Source: Chloroflexota bacterium (GTDB lineage: Bacteria > Chloroflexota > Anaerolineae > Anaerolineales > UBA4823). Taken from it: a DNA stretch of 32,500 bases. Location of the stretch: NCBI GenBank assembly GCA_023395675.1, contig JAEWYL010000089.1, positions 1 through 32,500 on the forward strand. Direction: 5' to 3'. The notes under the pieces were generated by a model. The model had not been told where the DNA came from. It searched no databases and saw only the letters and a program-made list of their open reading frames with translations. This document shows positions 23,482 through 32,000 of the stretch, piece after piece (within the stretch, counting starts at the first letter, position 1; every line of letters starts with the position of its first letter). Made by a program: the position numbers and the translations under genes.

Positions 23482-25317
23482 ATGAATCTGAGAAAATGTC
23501 CATCAGAACCGTTGGGCCGGCATCCGGGGAGCGTGCTGGCGGCATATCTGGCCCCTCACCGGGGACGGTTCCTGCTGCTCGCCGCCCTGATGTTCGGCGG
23601 CACCGGCCTGCAGCTGCTCAACCCCCAGGTGATCCGTTTCTACCTGGACGCGGCCCAGGCCGGGGGCGAGACCCGGCTGCTGCTGCAGGCCGCGGGCCTG
23701 TATATCGGTTTCGCCGTCCTGCAGCGCGGCCTGGCTCTGGGCACCAACCTGCTCTCTGCGGACCTGGGCTGGAGCGCCACCAATGCCCTGAGAAAGGACC
23801 TGGCCGCCCACTGCCTGGGCCTGGACATGTCGTTTCACAAAGCGCACACCCCCGGGGAGCTGATCGAGCGCGTGGATGGGGATGTTTCCACCCTGGCGAA
23901 CTACTTCTCGCGCTTTGTCCTGCAGGTGCTGGGGAACGGGCTGCTGGTGGCGGGCATCCTGGCCCTGCTTTTCCGGGAGGACCTGCGCCTGGGCCTGGTC
24001 CTGAGCGGCTACACCCTGCTGGCGGGGCTGATCCTGAGCCGGCTTCACAGCCGGGCCGTGGCCCGCTGGTCGGCCGTGCTGCAGACCCAGGCCGAGCAGT
24101 ACGGCTTTATCGAAGAGCGCATCTCGGGGGCGGAGGAGATCCGCGCCCTGGGCGCCGGGCCCTACGTGCTGGACCGGCTCGACCGGCTGACGAAAGCCTT
24201 TATGGAACGGGTGCGCAGGGCGTTTCTGCTGGACAGCCTGATGATCAACCTGACGCGCCTGCTGTTTGCCGGAGGGCACGCCGTGGGCCTCGCGGTGGGC
24301 GCGTTCCTGTTCAGCCGGGGCGAGGCCAGTCTGGGCGCCGCTTACCTGATCGTGTACTACATCGGCATGCTCTCGGAGCCGCTGGTAGACCTCCAGGAGC
24401 AGCTGCAGGATTTCCAGCAGGCCAGCGCGGGCCTGGGGCGCATCCGGGAGCTGTTTGCGCTGGAGCCGGCGGTGAAAGATCCGCCAGAGCCCCGGGCGCA
24501 CGCGCAGGGGAGCCCGGAGAGCGGCCAGGCGCTGCGGGTGGAGTTTCAGGAGGTGAGCTTCCACTACGAAGAACAGCCTGAGGGCGGGGGCCGCGTGCTG
24601 GAGGAGGTCTCTTTCAGCCTCGAGCCGGGGAAGATTCTCGGCGTGCTCGGGCGTTCGGGCAGCGGGAAGACCACCCTCACCCGCCTGCTCTTCCGCCTGT
24701 ACGACCCGGGCAGCGGGAGGATCTGCCTGAACGGGACCGACCTGCGCCGGCTGCCGCTGAGCGAGCTGCGCGGCAGGATCGGCCTGGTGACCCAGGAGGT
24801 GCAGCTTTTTGGGGCCACCCTGCGGGAAAACCTGACCCTGTTCGACCCCGCGCTGGGCGACGAGGACCTGCTGCGCGCCCTGCGCGAGCTGCGCCTGGAA
24901 GACTGGCTTGCCCGCCTCCCGCACGGCCTCGACACTCGCCTGCAGGCGGGGGGCCAGGGCCTCTCGGCGGGCGAAGCCCAGCTCCTGGCGTTCACGCGCG
25001 TCTTCCTGAAGCAGCCCGGGCTGGTGATCCTGGATGAAGCCTCCTCGCGCCTGGACCCGATCACCGAGGCCCTGGTGGAGCGGGCGGTCACCCGGCTGTT
25101 CCAGGGGCGCACCGGCATCATCATCGCCCACCGGCTGCCGACCGTGCAGCGGGCGGATCAGCTCCTGATCCTGGAAGGCGGGCGGGTGATCGAGTGGGGG
25201 GAGCGCCGCGCCCTGGCGGCGGATCCTGCCTCGCGCTTCGCTCACCTGCTGCAGACCGGGTTGGAGGAGTGGCTGGAAGATCCAGCCGAAAGCGAAGGTG
25301 TCCATGAACACATCTGA
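23482..25317 (+). CDS. ABC exporter half-transporter, catalytic Walker B subunit
   Basis: The 611-residue protein has an N-terminal exporter membrane domain of about six helices (residues 25-330) and a C-terminal ATPase. Walker A is GRSGSGKT (390-397). The signature is degenerate: LSAGE (494-498) in place of LSGGQ. Walker B LVILDE keeps the catalytic Glu519, and the H-loop has His550. In a heterodimer its Walker motifs would pair with the intact signature of the next gene to form the working ATP site. I chose the ATG at 23482 because the upstream extension of the frame lies in the leader; its ribosome site is weak. It overlaps the next gene by 14 bases. The substrate is unknown: drug, lipid or peptide. 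Confidence 0.9.
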   Translation: MNLRKCPSEPLGRHPGSVLAAYLAPHRGRFLLLAALMFGGTGLQLLNPQVIRFYLDAAQAGGETRLLLQAAGLYIGFAVLQRGLALGTNLLSADLGWSATNALRKDLAAHCLGLDMSFHKAHTPGELIERVDGDVSTLANYFSRFVLQVLGNGLLVAGILALLFREDLRLGLVLSGYTLLAGLILSRLHSRAVARWSAVLQTQAEQYGFIEERISGAEEIRALGAGPYVLDRLDRLTKAFMERVRRAFLLDSLMINLTRLLFAGGHAVGLAVGAFLFSRGEASLGAAYLIVYYIGMLSEPLVDLQEQLQDFQQASAGLGRIRELFALEPAVKDPPEPRAHAQGSPESGQALRVEFQEVSFHYEEQPEGGGRVLEEVSFSLEPGKILGVLGRSGSGKTTLTRLLFRLYDPGSGRICLNGTDLRRLPLSELRGRIGLVTQEVQLFGATLRENLTLFDPALGDEDLLRALRELRLEDWLARLPHGLDTRLQAGGQGLSAGEAQLLAFTRVFLKQPGLVILDEASSRLDPITEALVERAVTRLFQGRTGIIIAHRLPTVQRADQLLILEGGRVIEWGERRALAADPASRFAHLLQTGLEEWLEDPAESEGVHEHI

Positions 25318-27139
25318 GAAAAAACGCGCCGGGCCGGGGCTCTCAACCCTGGCCTTCAACCGTGCGGTGGTGGGTTTTGCCCCCGGGGCCTTCCTGGTGC
25401 ATTCCCTTTTCACGCTGGTGGTGTTCGGCGTGGAGGTGCTGCCCGGGTTGATCGAAAAAGCGGTGTTCGACCGCATCGCCGGCGAGGCCGGCCCGGCTTT
25501 CCTGGCGCCCTTCAGCCTGTGGTGGCTGATCGCCCTCTTCGTGGGCGTGGCGGTGGCCCGCCTGGGCGCCGGGCTGGGCGCGGAATGGTACGGCTGGACA
25601 TTCCGCATGCTGGTGGCCGCCCTCCTGCGGCGCAACCTGCTGGCGAGCATCCTGCGCCGCCCGGGCGACCGGGCGCTGCCGGTCACCTCGGGCGAGGCGG
25701 TGCACCGCTTCCGGACCGACGTGAACGAGGTGGCCGATTTTCCGCTCTGGCTGCCCGACCAGCTCGGCAAGTGGATCGCGGCTGCCATCGCAATCGCCAT
25801 CATGGCGCGCATCCACCTGACGCTCACCCTGCTCATCTTCCTGCCCCTCTTCGCCATCATCGGCCTGACCCGGCTGGCCTGGGGGCGGATGCTGGCCTAC
25901 CGCTACGCGGCCAACCGGGCCGCAGACGCCTCCACCGGCTTCCTGGGCGAGGCTTTCGACGCGGTGCAGGCGGTGAAGGTGGCAAACGCCGGGGCTCACT
26001 TTGCCGCGCGCTACGGTGCGCTCAGCGATACCCGCCGCCGCATGGCCATGCGCGAGCAGGTCTTCCAGGGCCTGCTCCAGACCGTCAACGACAGCGCGGT
26101 GACCTTCGGCATCGGCATGATCCTGCTCTTCGCCGGGAGCGCCCTGGCCGCCGGCGATTTCAGCGTGGGCGATTTCGCCCTGTTCACCAGCTACCTGTGG
26201 TTCACCAGCCAGATTCCCTCGGAGCTGGGCACTTTCTACGGGGACTACAAACAGCAGGAGGTCGCCATCGAGCGCATGCTCGAACTGGTCCGCCCGGAGG
26301 CCGCGCAGGCGCTGCTGGCGCCCCGAGCGCAGGTTGATGCGGAGGATGCGGCCCCGCCGGCAGAGGCGGCCGGAGAGACGGGGGGCCTGGAGCGGCTGGA
26401 TGCCGCCGGGCTCACCTACCGCTACCCAGACGGCGGAGGCGGCATCGAAGAGGTGGACCTGCGCATCGAAAGAGGCTCTTTCACCGTGATCACCGGGCGC
26501 GTCGGGGCGGGCAAGACCACCCTGCTGCGCGTGCTGCTGGGCCTGCTCCCGCTGCAGGCGGGTGAGATCCGCTGGAACGGGCGCCGGGTGGAAGACCCGG
26601 CCCGGTTCTTGCGGCCGCCGCGCCTGGCCTACACCTCACAGGTGCCGCGCCTGTTCAGCGAGAGCCTGCGCGCCAATATCCTCCTGGGCCTCCCGGAGGA
26701 GACCGGGCTGCAGCGCGCCCTCTGGACCAGCGTGTTCGAGGCGGACGCGGCCGCGCTGCCGCAGGGGCTGGATACCTTGGTGGGGCCGCGGGGGGTGCGG
26801 CTGTCGGGCGGGCAGGTGCAGCGGGCCGCGGCGGCGCGCATGCTGGCGCGCCAGGCGGAGCTGCTGGTCATTGACGACCTGTCCAGCGCGCTGGACGTGG
26901 AGACGGAGCGGGCCCTGTGGGAGCGGATCTGGCCCGGGGAGGGCGGCGCGGCCGGCGGCCGGCCCGCGGCCGTGCTGGCGGTCTCTCACCGCCGGGCCGC
27001 CCTGCAGCGGGCGGACCGGGTGATCGTGCTGAAGGAGGGAAAAGTGGAAGCCGGAGGGAAACTGGAGGACCTGTTGGAGACCTGTGAAGAGATGCAGAAG
27101 CTGTGGCAGGGTTTTGTAAACGGAGAGGAAAGCGTATGA
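25304..27139 (+). CDS. ABC exporter half-transporter, degenerate Walker B subunit
   Basis: The 611-residue partner has about six membrane helices (residues 30-330) and a C-terminal ATPase with Walker A GRVGAGKT (398-405) and an intact signature LSGGQ (500-504). Its Walker B reads LLVIDD, with Asp525 where the catalytic Glu should be; the H-loop His562 is kept. This is the complement of the upstream subunit, as in heterodimeric exporters such as BmrCD or TM287/288. The ATG at 25304 follows GAAGG and lies inside the end of the upstream gene; a GTG at 25298 is an alternative. The stop overlaps the start of the RIO kinase gene. Confidence 0.9.
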   Translation: MNTSEKKRAGPGLSTLAFNRAVVGFAPGAFLVHSLFTLVVFGVEVLPGLIEKAVFDRIAGEAGPAFLAPFSLWWLIALFVGVAVARLGAGLGAEWYGWTFRMLVAALLRRNLLASILRRPGDRALPVTSGEAVHRFRTDVNEVADFPLWLPDQLGKWIAAAIAIAIMARIHLTLTLLIFLPLFAIIGLTRLAWGRMLAYRYAANRAADASTGFLGEAFDAVQAVKVANAGAHFAARYGALSDTRRRMAMREQVFQGLLQTVNDSAVTFGIGMILLFAGSALAAGDFSVGDFALFTSYLWFTSQIPSELGTFYGDYKQQEVAIERMLELVRPEAAQALLAPRAQVDAEDAAPPAEAAGETGGLERLDAAGLTYRYPDGGGGIEEVDLRIERGSFTVITGRVGAGKTTLLRVLLGLLPLQAGEIRWNGRRVEDPARFLRPPRLAYTSQVPRLFSESLRANILLGLPEETGLQRALWTSVFEADAAALPQGLDTLVGPRGVRLSGGQVQRAAAARMLARQAELLVIDDLSSALDVETERALWERIWPGEGGAAGGRPAAVLAVSHRRAALQRADRVIVLKEGKVEAGGKLEDLLETCEEMQKLWQGFVNGEESV

Positions 27140-28116
27140 GAGCTGCAGGACGAGAAGAAATGAACTGGTGGCTGGAGGCCGCCGACCAGGAGCCGGGGCC
27201 GGAGCGCTGGGGCGCACCCCGCTCGAAGAAGGTAAATCAGAAGCGCAGCGCCGCGACCCAGGCCCGCTTCGAGCTGGCCGAGGAGCTGCTCCCGGCGGAA
27301 CGCGATTACGAGTTCACCTACCGGGCTGCCCGGCACGAGAAGGTCTGGCTGGTCGGGGCGCTGAACGGCTTTTACGAGGACAGCCTGATCCAGGATGTGC
27401 TGCGCATCGCCAAGGGGGGCAAGGAGGCCAATGTGTACTGCTGTCTCGGCGGGAGCGCCCCTGAAGCGGCAGAGGAAGCCCCCTACATGGGGCCCGAGCT
27501 GCTGGCGGCGAAGGTCTACCGGCCGCGCATGCTGCGCCAGCTCAAGAATGACGCCCGCTACCGCCAGGGCCGTGATTTCCTGGCGGACGACGGCAAGGCC
27601 CGGCGGGACGGGCGCAGCCTGCGCGCCATCCGCAAGAAAACCCGGGTGGGGAGCGAGATGATCATCACTTCCTGGATCGAGCACGAGTACCAGACCCTGC
27701 AGCGCTTGCACGCCGCCGGGCTGGACGTGCCCGCCCCGGTCGCCCGCTCGGAGAACGCCATCCTGATGGGGTTCGTGGGCGACGAGGAACTCACCGCACC
27801 GGCCTTGAACGAGGCCCACCTGCCGGCGCAGGAGGCGGGACCCCTGTTCGAGCGCGTGCTCGGCAATATCGAGCGTATGCTGGAACTCGGGATCATCCAC
27901 GCCGACCTGTCCGCCTATAATATCCTCTACTGGGAGGGGGAGATCCGCCTCATTGATTTCCCCCAGGTGGTGGACCCGCTGAACAACCCCGAGGCGCAGG
28001 CGCTGTTCCAGCGAGACGTGGAGCGGGTGTGCCAGTATTTCGCCCGCTACGGGGTGCGGGCGAATCCCCGCCGCCTGGCGGACGATCTCTGGCGCAGGCA
28101 CGTGCCGCATGCCTGA
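27136..28116 (+). CDS. RIO-type serine protein kinase
   Basis: The 326-residue protein has the RIO kinase motifs in order: GGKEANVY (94-101, the ATP-binding loop), catalytic Lys126 (LLAAKVYRP), hinge region near MGFVG, the catalytic loop HADLSAYN (255-262, Asp257) and the metal-binding Asp274 in LIDFPQ. RIO1 kinases act in ribosome maturation in archaea and eukaryotes; bacterial members are poorly studied. The ATG at 27136 overlaps the exporter stop (ATGA) and follows GGAGAGG inside the exporter gene, so translation is coupled. The first 60 residues are charged and have no membrane segment. I infer a cytoplasmic kinase linked to the exporter unit; its target is unknown. Confidence 0.9.
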   Translation: MRAAGREEMNWWLEAADQEPGPERWGAPRSKKVNQKRSAATQARFELAEELLPAERDYEFTYRAARHEKVWLVGALNGFYEDSLIQDVLRIAKGGKEANVYCCLGGSAPEAAEEAPYMGPELLAAKVYRPRMLRQLKNDARYRQGRDFLADDGKARRDGRSLRAIRKKTRVGSEMIITSWIEHEYQTLQRLHAAGLDVPAPVARSENAILMGFVGDEELTAPALNEAHLPAQEAGPLFERVLGNIERMLELGIIHADLSAYNILYWEGEIRLIDFPQVVDPLNNPEAQALFQRDVERVCQYFARYGVRANPRRLADDLWRRHVPHA

Positions 28117-28180
28117 CCCGGTCTGCTCGAAGCCTCCCGGCTGTCACAGAGAGCCGGAAGCGAGCATTTAGCTCCTGCCA

Positions 28181-28217
28181 GGGGAGGCTGCAGCGGCGTC
28201 CCCGCTGCGGCCTCCCC
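28181..28217. terminator. GC-rich hairpin after the RIO kinase gene
   Basis: GGGGAGGC and GCAGCGG (28181-28196) pair with CCGCTGC and GCCTCCCC (28202-28217), giving about 15 bp with a single internal mismatch and a 5-base loop. There is no T tract; it may be a weak terminator or a 3'-end stabiliser. Confidence 0.45.
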
Positions 28218-28253
28218 GCGGATTACCCCCTGGCGGCGCCTGCGCTGCAGGAT

Positions 28254-28259
28254 TACAAT
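28254..28259 (+). promoter_or_regulatory. possible -10 box of the transglutaminase-like gene
   Basis: TACAAT lies 22 bases before the ATG at 28282, similar in sequence and spacing to the box before the VanW-family gene. The -35 region (TGGCGG) is poor. Confidence 0.3.
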
Positions 28260-28281
28260 TCGAGCGGAAGGAGACCCCCCT

Positions 28282-29160
28282 ATGAACCGCGATCAAACGG
28301 ATCCACTGTCCTTTTACGCCGCCCCCGGGCCGATGACCGCCATCGAGGAGCACGAAGCGCTCCTCGTTGGCCTGCCGGAGGACCTCCCCTCCCTGGTCCA
28401 GGTGGTGCAGAACAACCTGGTGCACGCCTTCTGGGCCGAGCGCTACGGGCTGACCCTGAGCGAGGCGCAGAAGGAAACGCTCAACCTGCGCCGGGCGGCG
28501 GACAAGCTGAGGCGCATCGCCGCCGCCGACCCGCGCCCGCTGGCGGAGGGCAGGGAGCTGGAAGGGCGCCAGGTGGGAAACTGCCGCGATTTCTCCCTGC
28601 TGCTGGTCAGCCTGCTGCGCCGCCAGGGCACGCCGGCCCGCGCCCGCTGCGGTTTCGGCGCGTATTTCAACCCCGGGCGTTACGACGACCACTGGGTGGC
28701 GGAGGTCTGGGACGCCGCTCAGGGGCGCTGGGTGCTGGTGGACGCCCAGTTGGACGGGCTCCAGCGCGAGACGCTCAAGATTCCCTTCGACACCCTGGAC
28801 GTGCCGCGGGATGCGTTCATCACCGGCGGTAGGGCCTGGGAGATGATGCTGCACGGCGAAGCGGACCCGCGCTGCTTCGGCATCTTCGATATGAACGGCC
28901 CCTGGTTTATCTGGGGCAACGTGCTGCGCGAGCTGCTCTCTTTGAATAAAGTGGAGATTCTGCCCTGGGACTGGTGGGAATCGCCCTGCTGGTCGCACCG
29001 GCTGGAGGACCCCCTGCCCCCCGCCGAAGAGCTGGAGGAGCTCAACCGCCTGGCGGCCCTGACGCTGGCGGGAGACGAGGGCTTCGAGGCCCTGCGGGAG
29101 GAGTACGAGCGCAGCCCGGGCCTGCGCCCGCCGCAGAGCTGGCTGCAGGGCGGGGCCTGA
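28282..29160 (+). CDS. transglutaminase-like superfamily cysteine enzyme
   Basis: The 292-residue protein has the transglutaminase-like triad: Cys101 in GNCRDFSLLLVSLLRRQG, His137 in DDHWVAEVWD, and Asp154 in WVLVDAQLD. The N-terminal 90 residues are helical. There is no signal peptide, so it is probably cytoplasmic. Members act as proteases, peptide N-glycanase-like deglycosylases or transferases; which one cannot be told from sequence. The C-terminal part has unusual Trp-rich segments (GPWFIWGN, LPWDWWESPCW) that may form the substrate pocket. The ATG at 28282 follows AAGGAG at 8 bases. Confidence 0.88.
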   Translation: MNRDQTDPLSFYAAPGPMTAIEEHEALLVGLPEDLPSLVQVVQNNLVHAFWAERYGLTLSEAQKETLNLRRAADKLRRIAAADPRPLAEGRELEGRQVGNCRDFSLLLVSLLRRQGTPARARCGFGAYFNPGRYDDHWVAEVWDAAQGRWVLVDAQLDGLQRETLKIPFDTLDVPRDAFITGGRAWEMMLHGEADPRCFGIFDMNGPWFIWGNVLRELLSLNKVEILPWDWWESPCWSHRLEDPLPPAEELEELNRLAALTLAGDEGFEALREEYERSPGLRPPQSWLQGGA

Positions 29161-29177
29161 GCCCGCTACTAGTTGCC

Positions 29178-29216
29178 TTGGGTGCAGCGTGCGACGCAGC
29201 CGCGCACTTCACCCAA
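29178..29216. terminator. hairpin after the transglutaminase-like gene
   Basis: TTGGGTG (29178-29184) pairs with CACCCAA (29210-29216), with an internal GC-rich helix. It lies 17 bases past the stop and is followed by AAAACAACA. It may terminate transcription from either side. Confidence 0.4.
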
Positions 29217-29273
29217 AACAACACGCTCCAACCTGAGGCGGGCGCCGCGCGGCGCGCACGCGGTGGAAAAGAG

Positions 29274-29305
29274 CACGCCCGGCCTGAACTTCAGGGCCGG
29301 GCGTG
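29274..29305. terminator. bidirectional terminator between convergent genes
   Basis: CACGCCCGGCC (29274-29284) pairs with GGCCGGGCGTG (29295-29305) and the loop has a further CTGAA/TTCAG helix. On the minus strand the stem is followed by CTCTTTTCC. It sits 66 bases past the stop codon of the minus-strand gene at 29372. Confidence 0.6.
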
Positions 29306-29371
29306 AATTTCGGCCTCCCCTCCTCGGGGCTGGAGGCCGGGAAAGGGTCAGGAAATGGCCGGGGAAACGGG

Positions 29372-30307
29372 TCAGGGGGCGGCCCCGGTTGAGTCCGGCT
29401 CCGCCTGGCCGCTCTCTGTGCCCTCGTCCGCAGGCGGGCCGGCGTCCGTGGGGGCTTCGGTGGAAGCCTCCTCCGGCGGCTCCGCGGTGGGGGCGGGGGT
29501 GTCCGTGGGGGCCTCCCCCGGAGGCGGCGGCTCCGTGGGCGGCGGTATATCGGTGGGAGGCGGTCCGGCGGGCGGGGTGTCAGAAGGAGATGGTTCCGCC
29601 TGTGGCAGCTTGGGGGTCGCGGTGGGGGGTGGTTCCGGGGCCGGGGCGCAGGCAGCCGGGTCGAAGCGTATTTCGGCGGACCAGACTTCAGGATTAACTG
29701 GGAAACCGGGACGCTGCCAGAGCCGGAAGCGGTACGCGCCTGCTCCTGAAGCTGGCGCGGTGATCAATATGCTTTCCCCTGACCCCAGGTTTTGGATTGT
29801 GCCGTCGTCAATCCTTTCATTTGATAGATGAAGCTCCCATTCAACTGGCCCGCCCAACGCCGCGCCGCGGTTCTCAACCACAATCCAGACCATACCGCCG
29901 TTTTCACAACCGCTGCCTCTTTTCGAGGTAAAGACCAGTTTGCTCCCGTCCCAGGTAGGGGTGGGAGGGGTATCCGGGGTCACAGTGGGAGCGGGCCTGG
30001 TGCTTTTTGAAGTGGGGGAAGGCGTCGGGGATGCAGGCGGATCCTCGGTCAGCGTTTGCGAAGGTTTAACCGTAGCAGGTGTGAGAGTCGCCTTACCCGG
30101 AGTGGAAACTTCAGTCGGAATTTCACCTCCAAGGGTGGGGGTGGCGGTCTTCGTAACTTCGTTCTCTGGTGTCTTGAAGCCCGGGACCGATGCGGTGTAC
30201 TGGAAAACCTGGATCGTACCGCCATCTACCTCCAGAGACCCCGCGGAAGCGACAACGAGGCTCAGGCAGATGAGAAGCAGGATGCCAACCAGCAACAACC
30301 GGTTCAT
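29372..30307 (-). CDS. secreted Pro/Thr-rich protein with SipW-substrate-like N-terminus
   Basis: The 311-residue protein has a signal segment (MNRLLLVGILLLICLSLVVAS) and then AGSLEVDGGTIQVFQ. This motif is nearly repeated in the protein encoded at 32001. A Thr/Pro/Ser-rich linker (about residues 48-118) follows. The central domain (about 120-215) has WDGSKLVFTSKRG, CENGGMVWIVVENRG and YRFRLWQRPG, a beta-sandwich pattern with two Cys. The last 90 residues are again Pro/Thr/Glu-rich, probably disordered and wall-spanning. It begins 13 bases after the signal peptidase stop. I infer that it is exported and processed by that peptidase. Function unknown. Confidence 0.8.
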   Translation of the reverse strand: MNRLLLVGILLLICLSLVVASAGSLEVDGGTIQVFQYTASVPGFKTPENEVTKTATPTLGGEIPTEVSTPGKATLTPATVKPSQTLTEDPPASPTPSPTSKSTRPAPTVTPDTPPTPTWDGSKLVFTSKRGSGCENGGMVWIVVENRGAALGGPVEWELHLSNERIDDGTIQNLGSGESILITAPASGAGAYRFRLWQRPGFPVNPEVWSAEIRFDPAACAPAPEPPPTATPKLPQAEPSPSDTPPAGPPPTDIPPPTEPPPPGEAPTDTPAPTAEPPEEASTEAPTDAGPPADEGTESGQAEPDSTGAAP

Positions 30308-30320
30308 ATATGGCTCCAGT

Positions 30321-31874
30321 TCAGGCTTCTACCGGATAGGTGTAAATCACCTGCCCGTCGGTAACGTAATAAATATGCGCCTGTTCCAGCTTCTGGTGCA
30401 GGATCATACTGCCCAGGCGCTGCGCCAGGCGAGCCAGATCGTTTATCGACTCCACCTCGACGCTCTGACCGGCCTGCAGGTCGGCGGAGGCCACGTTGAC
30501 GATCAGACCTCCAAAACGGAGTTGAAGCAGGTCCGAGGCGCTGAGACCCCGGTAAATGCGCAGGGCGAGAACAGCGGCGGCCCCCAGTCCAAGGATCGCT
30601 CCGGCTGCGCCGATCCAGCGCAAGAGCGAGAAGGGCAGTTCCAGACCGTACAGGGAGAGTAAATTCGCGTGGGTAATGACCTCTTCCACCGATTTGGGCT
30701 CAACCGTTAGCAGCTGCGCTGGAAAGGTCATCTGGGTCGCGTTGTAGCGAAAAGTGAAAGCTGGGGCGTAGGTTTCGTCAATCTGCTTCGCATCGAAGCC
30801 GCCGGTAACGTGAACCTCAGGAATAATCGAAATTTCGTAGTTCCCAGGATTGTAGCCGGTCTGAACTTCAATTTCCTCCAACAGGGCCTGGAGTTCTGAA
30901 ACGTGAATCGAGGCTTTGTAGGACACCTGGGGACCGTTGAAAGGGACGTTTGAACCCAGCGGGGTGGTGCGTGTCCAGGCCTCGCCGGCTTTGATCTGCA
31001 GAGTGGGCCTTACTTCGCCCTGCACCTGGGCCTCCTGGCTGCCGGTGAGCAGATAGGCGAACTCCACTTCAAGCGACTGTGCCAGTTGGGTGAAGACGGT
31101 GGGACCGGCGGCCGGCTCCATCCCATCCTCGGCTGTGGAGACCGGCTGCGGGGCTGTCAGCTCGTCCGGGGTAATCATGCCCAGGGGGTAGAGCTCAGAA
31201 GGGGTGGTGAAGACGCGGTAGGTGAAGGCGGCAGAGTGCTCGTAGTGCAGTCGCTGGACTTTTTCAGACCGCTCCAGAGGCTGCAGGTAGGCGTAAATTC
31301 CCAGCGCTAGGGAGAGCAGCCCCAGAAGGGCTGCGGCGGTGAACAGGCTGACCGGCAGGACCGGTAAAGTGAGACCACCGATTTGAGTGGTTTTTCCAAC
31401 TGGCATACGCTTACCTCGCTTCCGTGCGAATTTCTTCTCCGGTTCGTCCAGCAGTAAAAAAACAGCCAGCCCGCTCAGGGCCATCAGGCCGCGCGGCTGG
31501 CGCAGCATATTCAGATACCTGCCCGCCCCAGGGATATGGAACCAGTAACGCCCCAGCACTTCGTCCGGCTTGGGGCGCCAGGGGTCTACAAAGTCATTGT
31601 TATCGCCCTGGGTGCGATAACCCTCCTCAGCCGATCCACCGATAATGCGGTGGATTACGTTCTTCCCTTCCACCTGGTAGGCGATCACCTCGCCCTCGGC
31701 ATACTCAGCCTGGCGCAGCATCAGGACCAGATCGCCCGTATAGTAGGTGGGCTGCATGCTCTTCCCGCTGACCAGGACATAAGAAGCAGGCCCGCCCAGG
31801 ATGCGGGGACGGAGCAGGGCGAACCAGGCGAGGAAGATGAGGATGCTCAGCAGGCTGAGGCTTTTTTTGAGCAT
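30321..31874 (-). CDS. SipW-type signal peptidase I fused to a DUF5305-like domain
   Basis: The 517-residue protein begins with a membrane helix (about residues 5-21) and a signal peptidase domain. Its nucleophile is Ser39 in SGKSMQPT and the general base is His75 in VIHRIIG, with GDNND at 90-94. A His in place of Lys marks the S26B (SipW/Sec11/archaeal) type. Two more membrane helices (about 128-145 and 168-195) lead to an outer beta-rich domain (about 200-425) that resembles DUF5305, then a last helix and a cytoplasmic tail of about 65 residues. SipW enzymes process special substrates such as TasA-like fibre proteins. Secreted proteins on both sides share a post-signal motif, which suggests that they are its substrates. 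The ribosome site is weak. Confidence 0.88.
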   Translation of the reverse strand: MLKKSLSLLSILIFLAWFALLRPRILGGPASYVLVSGKSMQPTYYTGDLVLMLRQAEYAEGEVIAYQVEGKNVIHRIIGGSAEEGYRTQGDNNDFVDPWRPKPDEVLGRYWFHIPGAGRYLNMLRQPRGLMALSGLAVFLLLDEPEKKFARKRGKRMPVGKTTQIGGLTLPVLPVSLFTAAALLGLLSLALGIYAYLQPLERSEKVQRLHYEHSAAFTYRVFTTPSELYPLGMITPDELTAPQPVSTAEDGMEPAAGPTVFTQLAQSLEVEFAYLLTGSQEAQVQGEVRPTLQIKAGEAWTRTTPLGSNVPFNGPQVSYKASIHVSELQALLEEIEVQTGYNPGNYEISIIPEVHVTGGFDAKQIDETYAPAFTFRYNATQMTFPAQLLTVEPKSVEEVITHANLLSLYGLELPFSLLRWIGAAGAILGLGAAAVLALRIYRGLSASDLLQLRFGGLIVNVASADLQAGQSVEVESINDLARLAQRLGSMILHQKLEQAHIYYVTDGQVIYTYPVEA

Positions 31875-31938
31875 GAGCGTTGGGCGAGTGTCTGCCTGGG
31901 ATTGCTGAATAAAAGATCGTTCAGTGTCTGGGAGGGAG

Positions 31939-31976
31939 ACAATCTCCCTCGAGATTAGTGGCTCGAGGGAGATTGT
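31939..31976. terminator. 15-bp perfect hairpin between the small secreted protein and the signal peptidase
   Basis: ACAATCTCCCTCGAG (31939-31953) pairs with CTCGAGGGAGATTGT (31962-31976) over 15 bp with an 8-base loop. It lies 24 bases past the minus-strand stop at 32001. No T tract follows on the minus strand, so it may allow partial readthrough to the signal peptidase gene or protect the upstream message. Confidence 0.55.
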
Positions 31977-32000
31977 TTATCAGAGTAGCTGACTCAGCGT

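Noticed and set aside
23503..25860. A 785-codon open frame on the minus strand across the ABC exporter genes
   Set aside because: It mirrors the real exporter genes in GC-rich sequence, has a Gln/Arg/Pro-rich composition with no domain, and no ribosome site. The plus-strand frames carry all ABC motifs.
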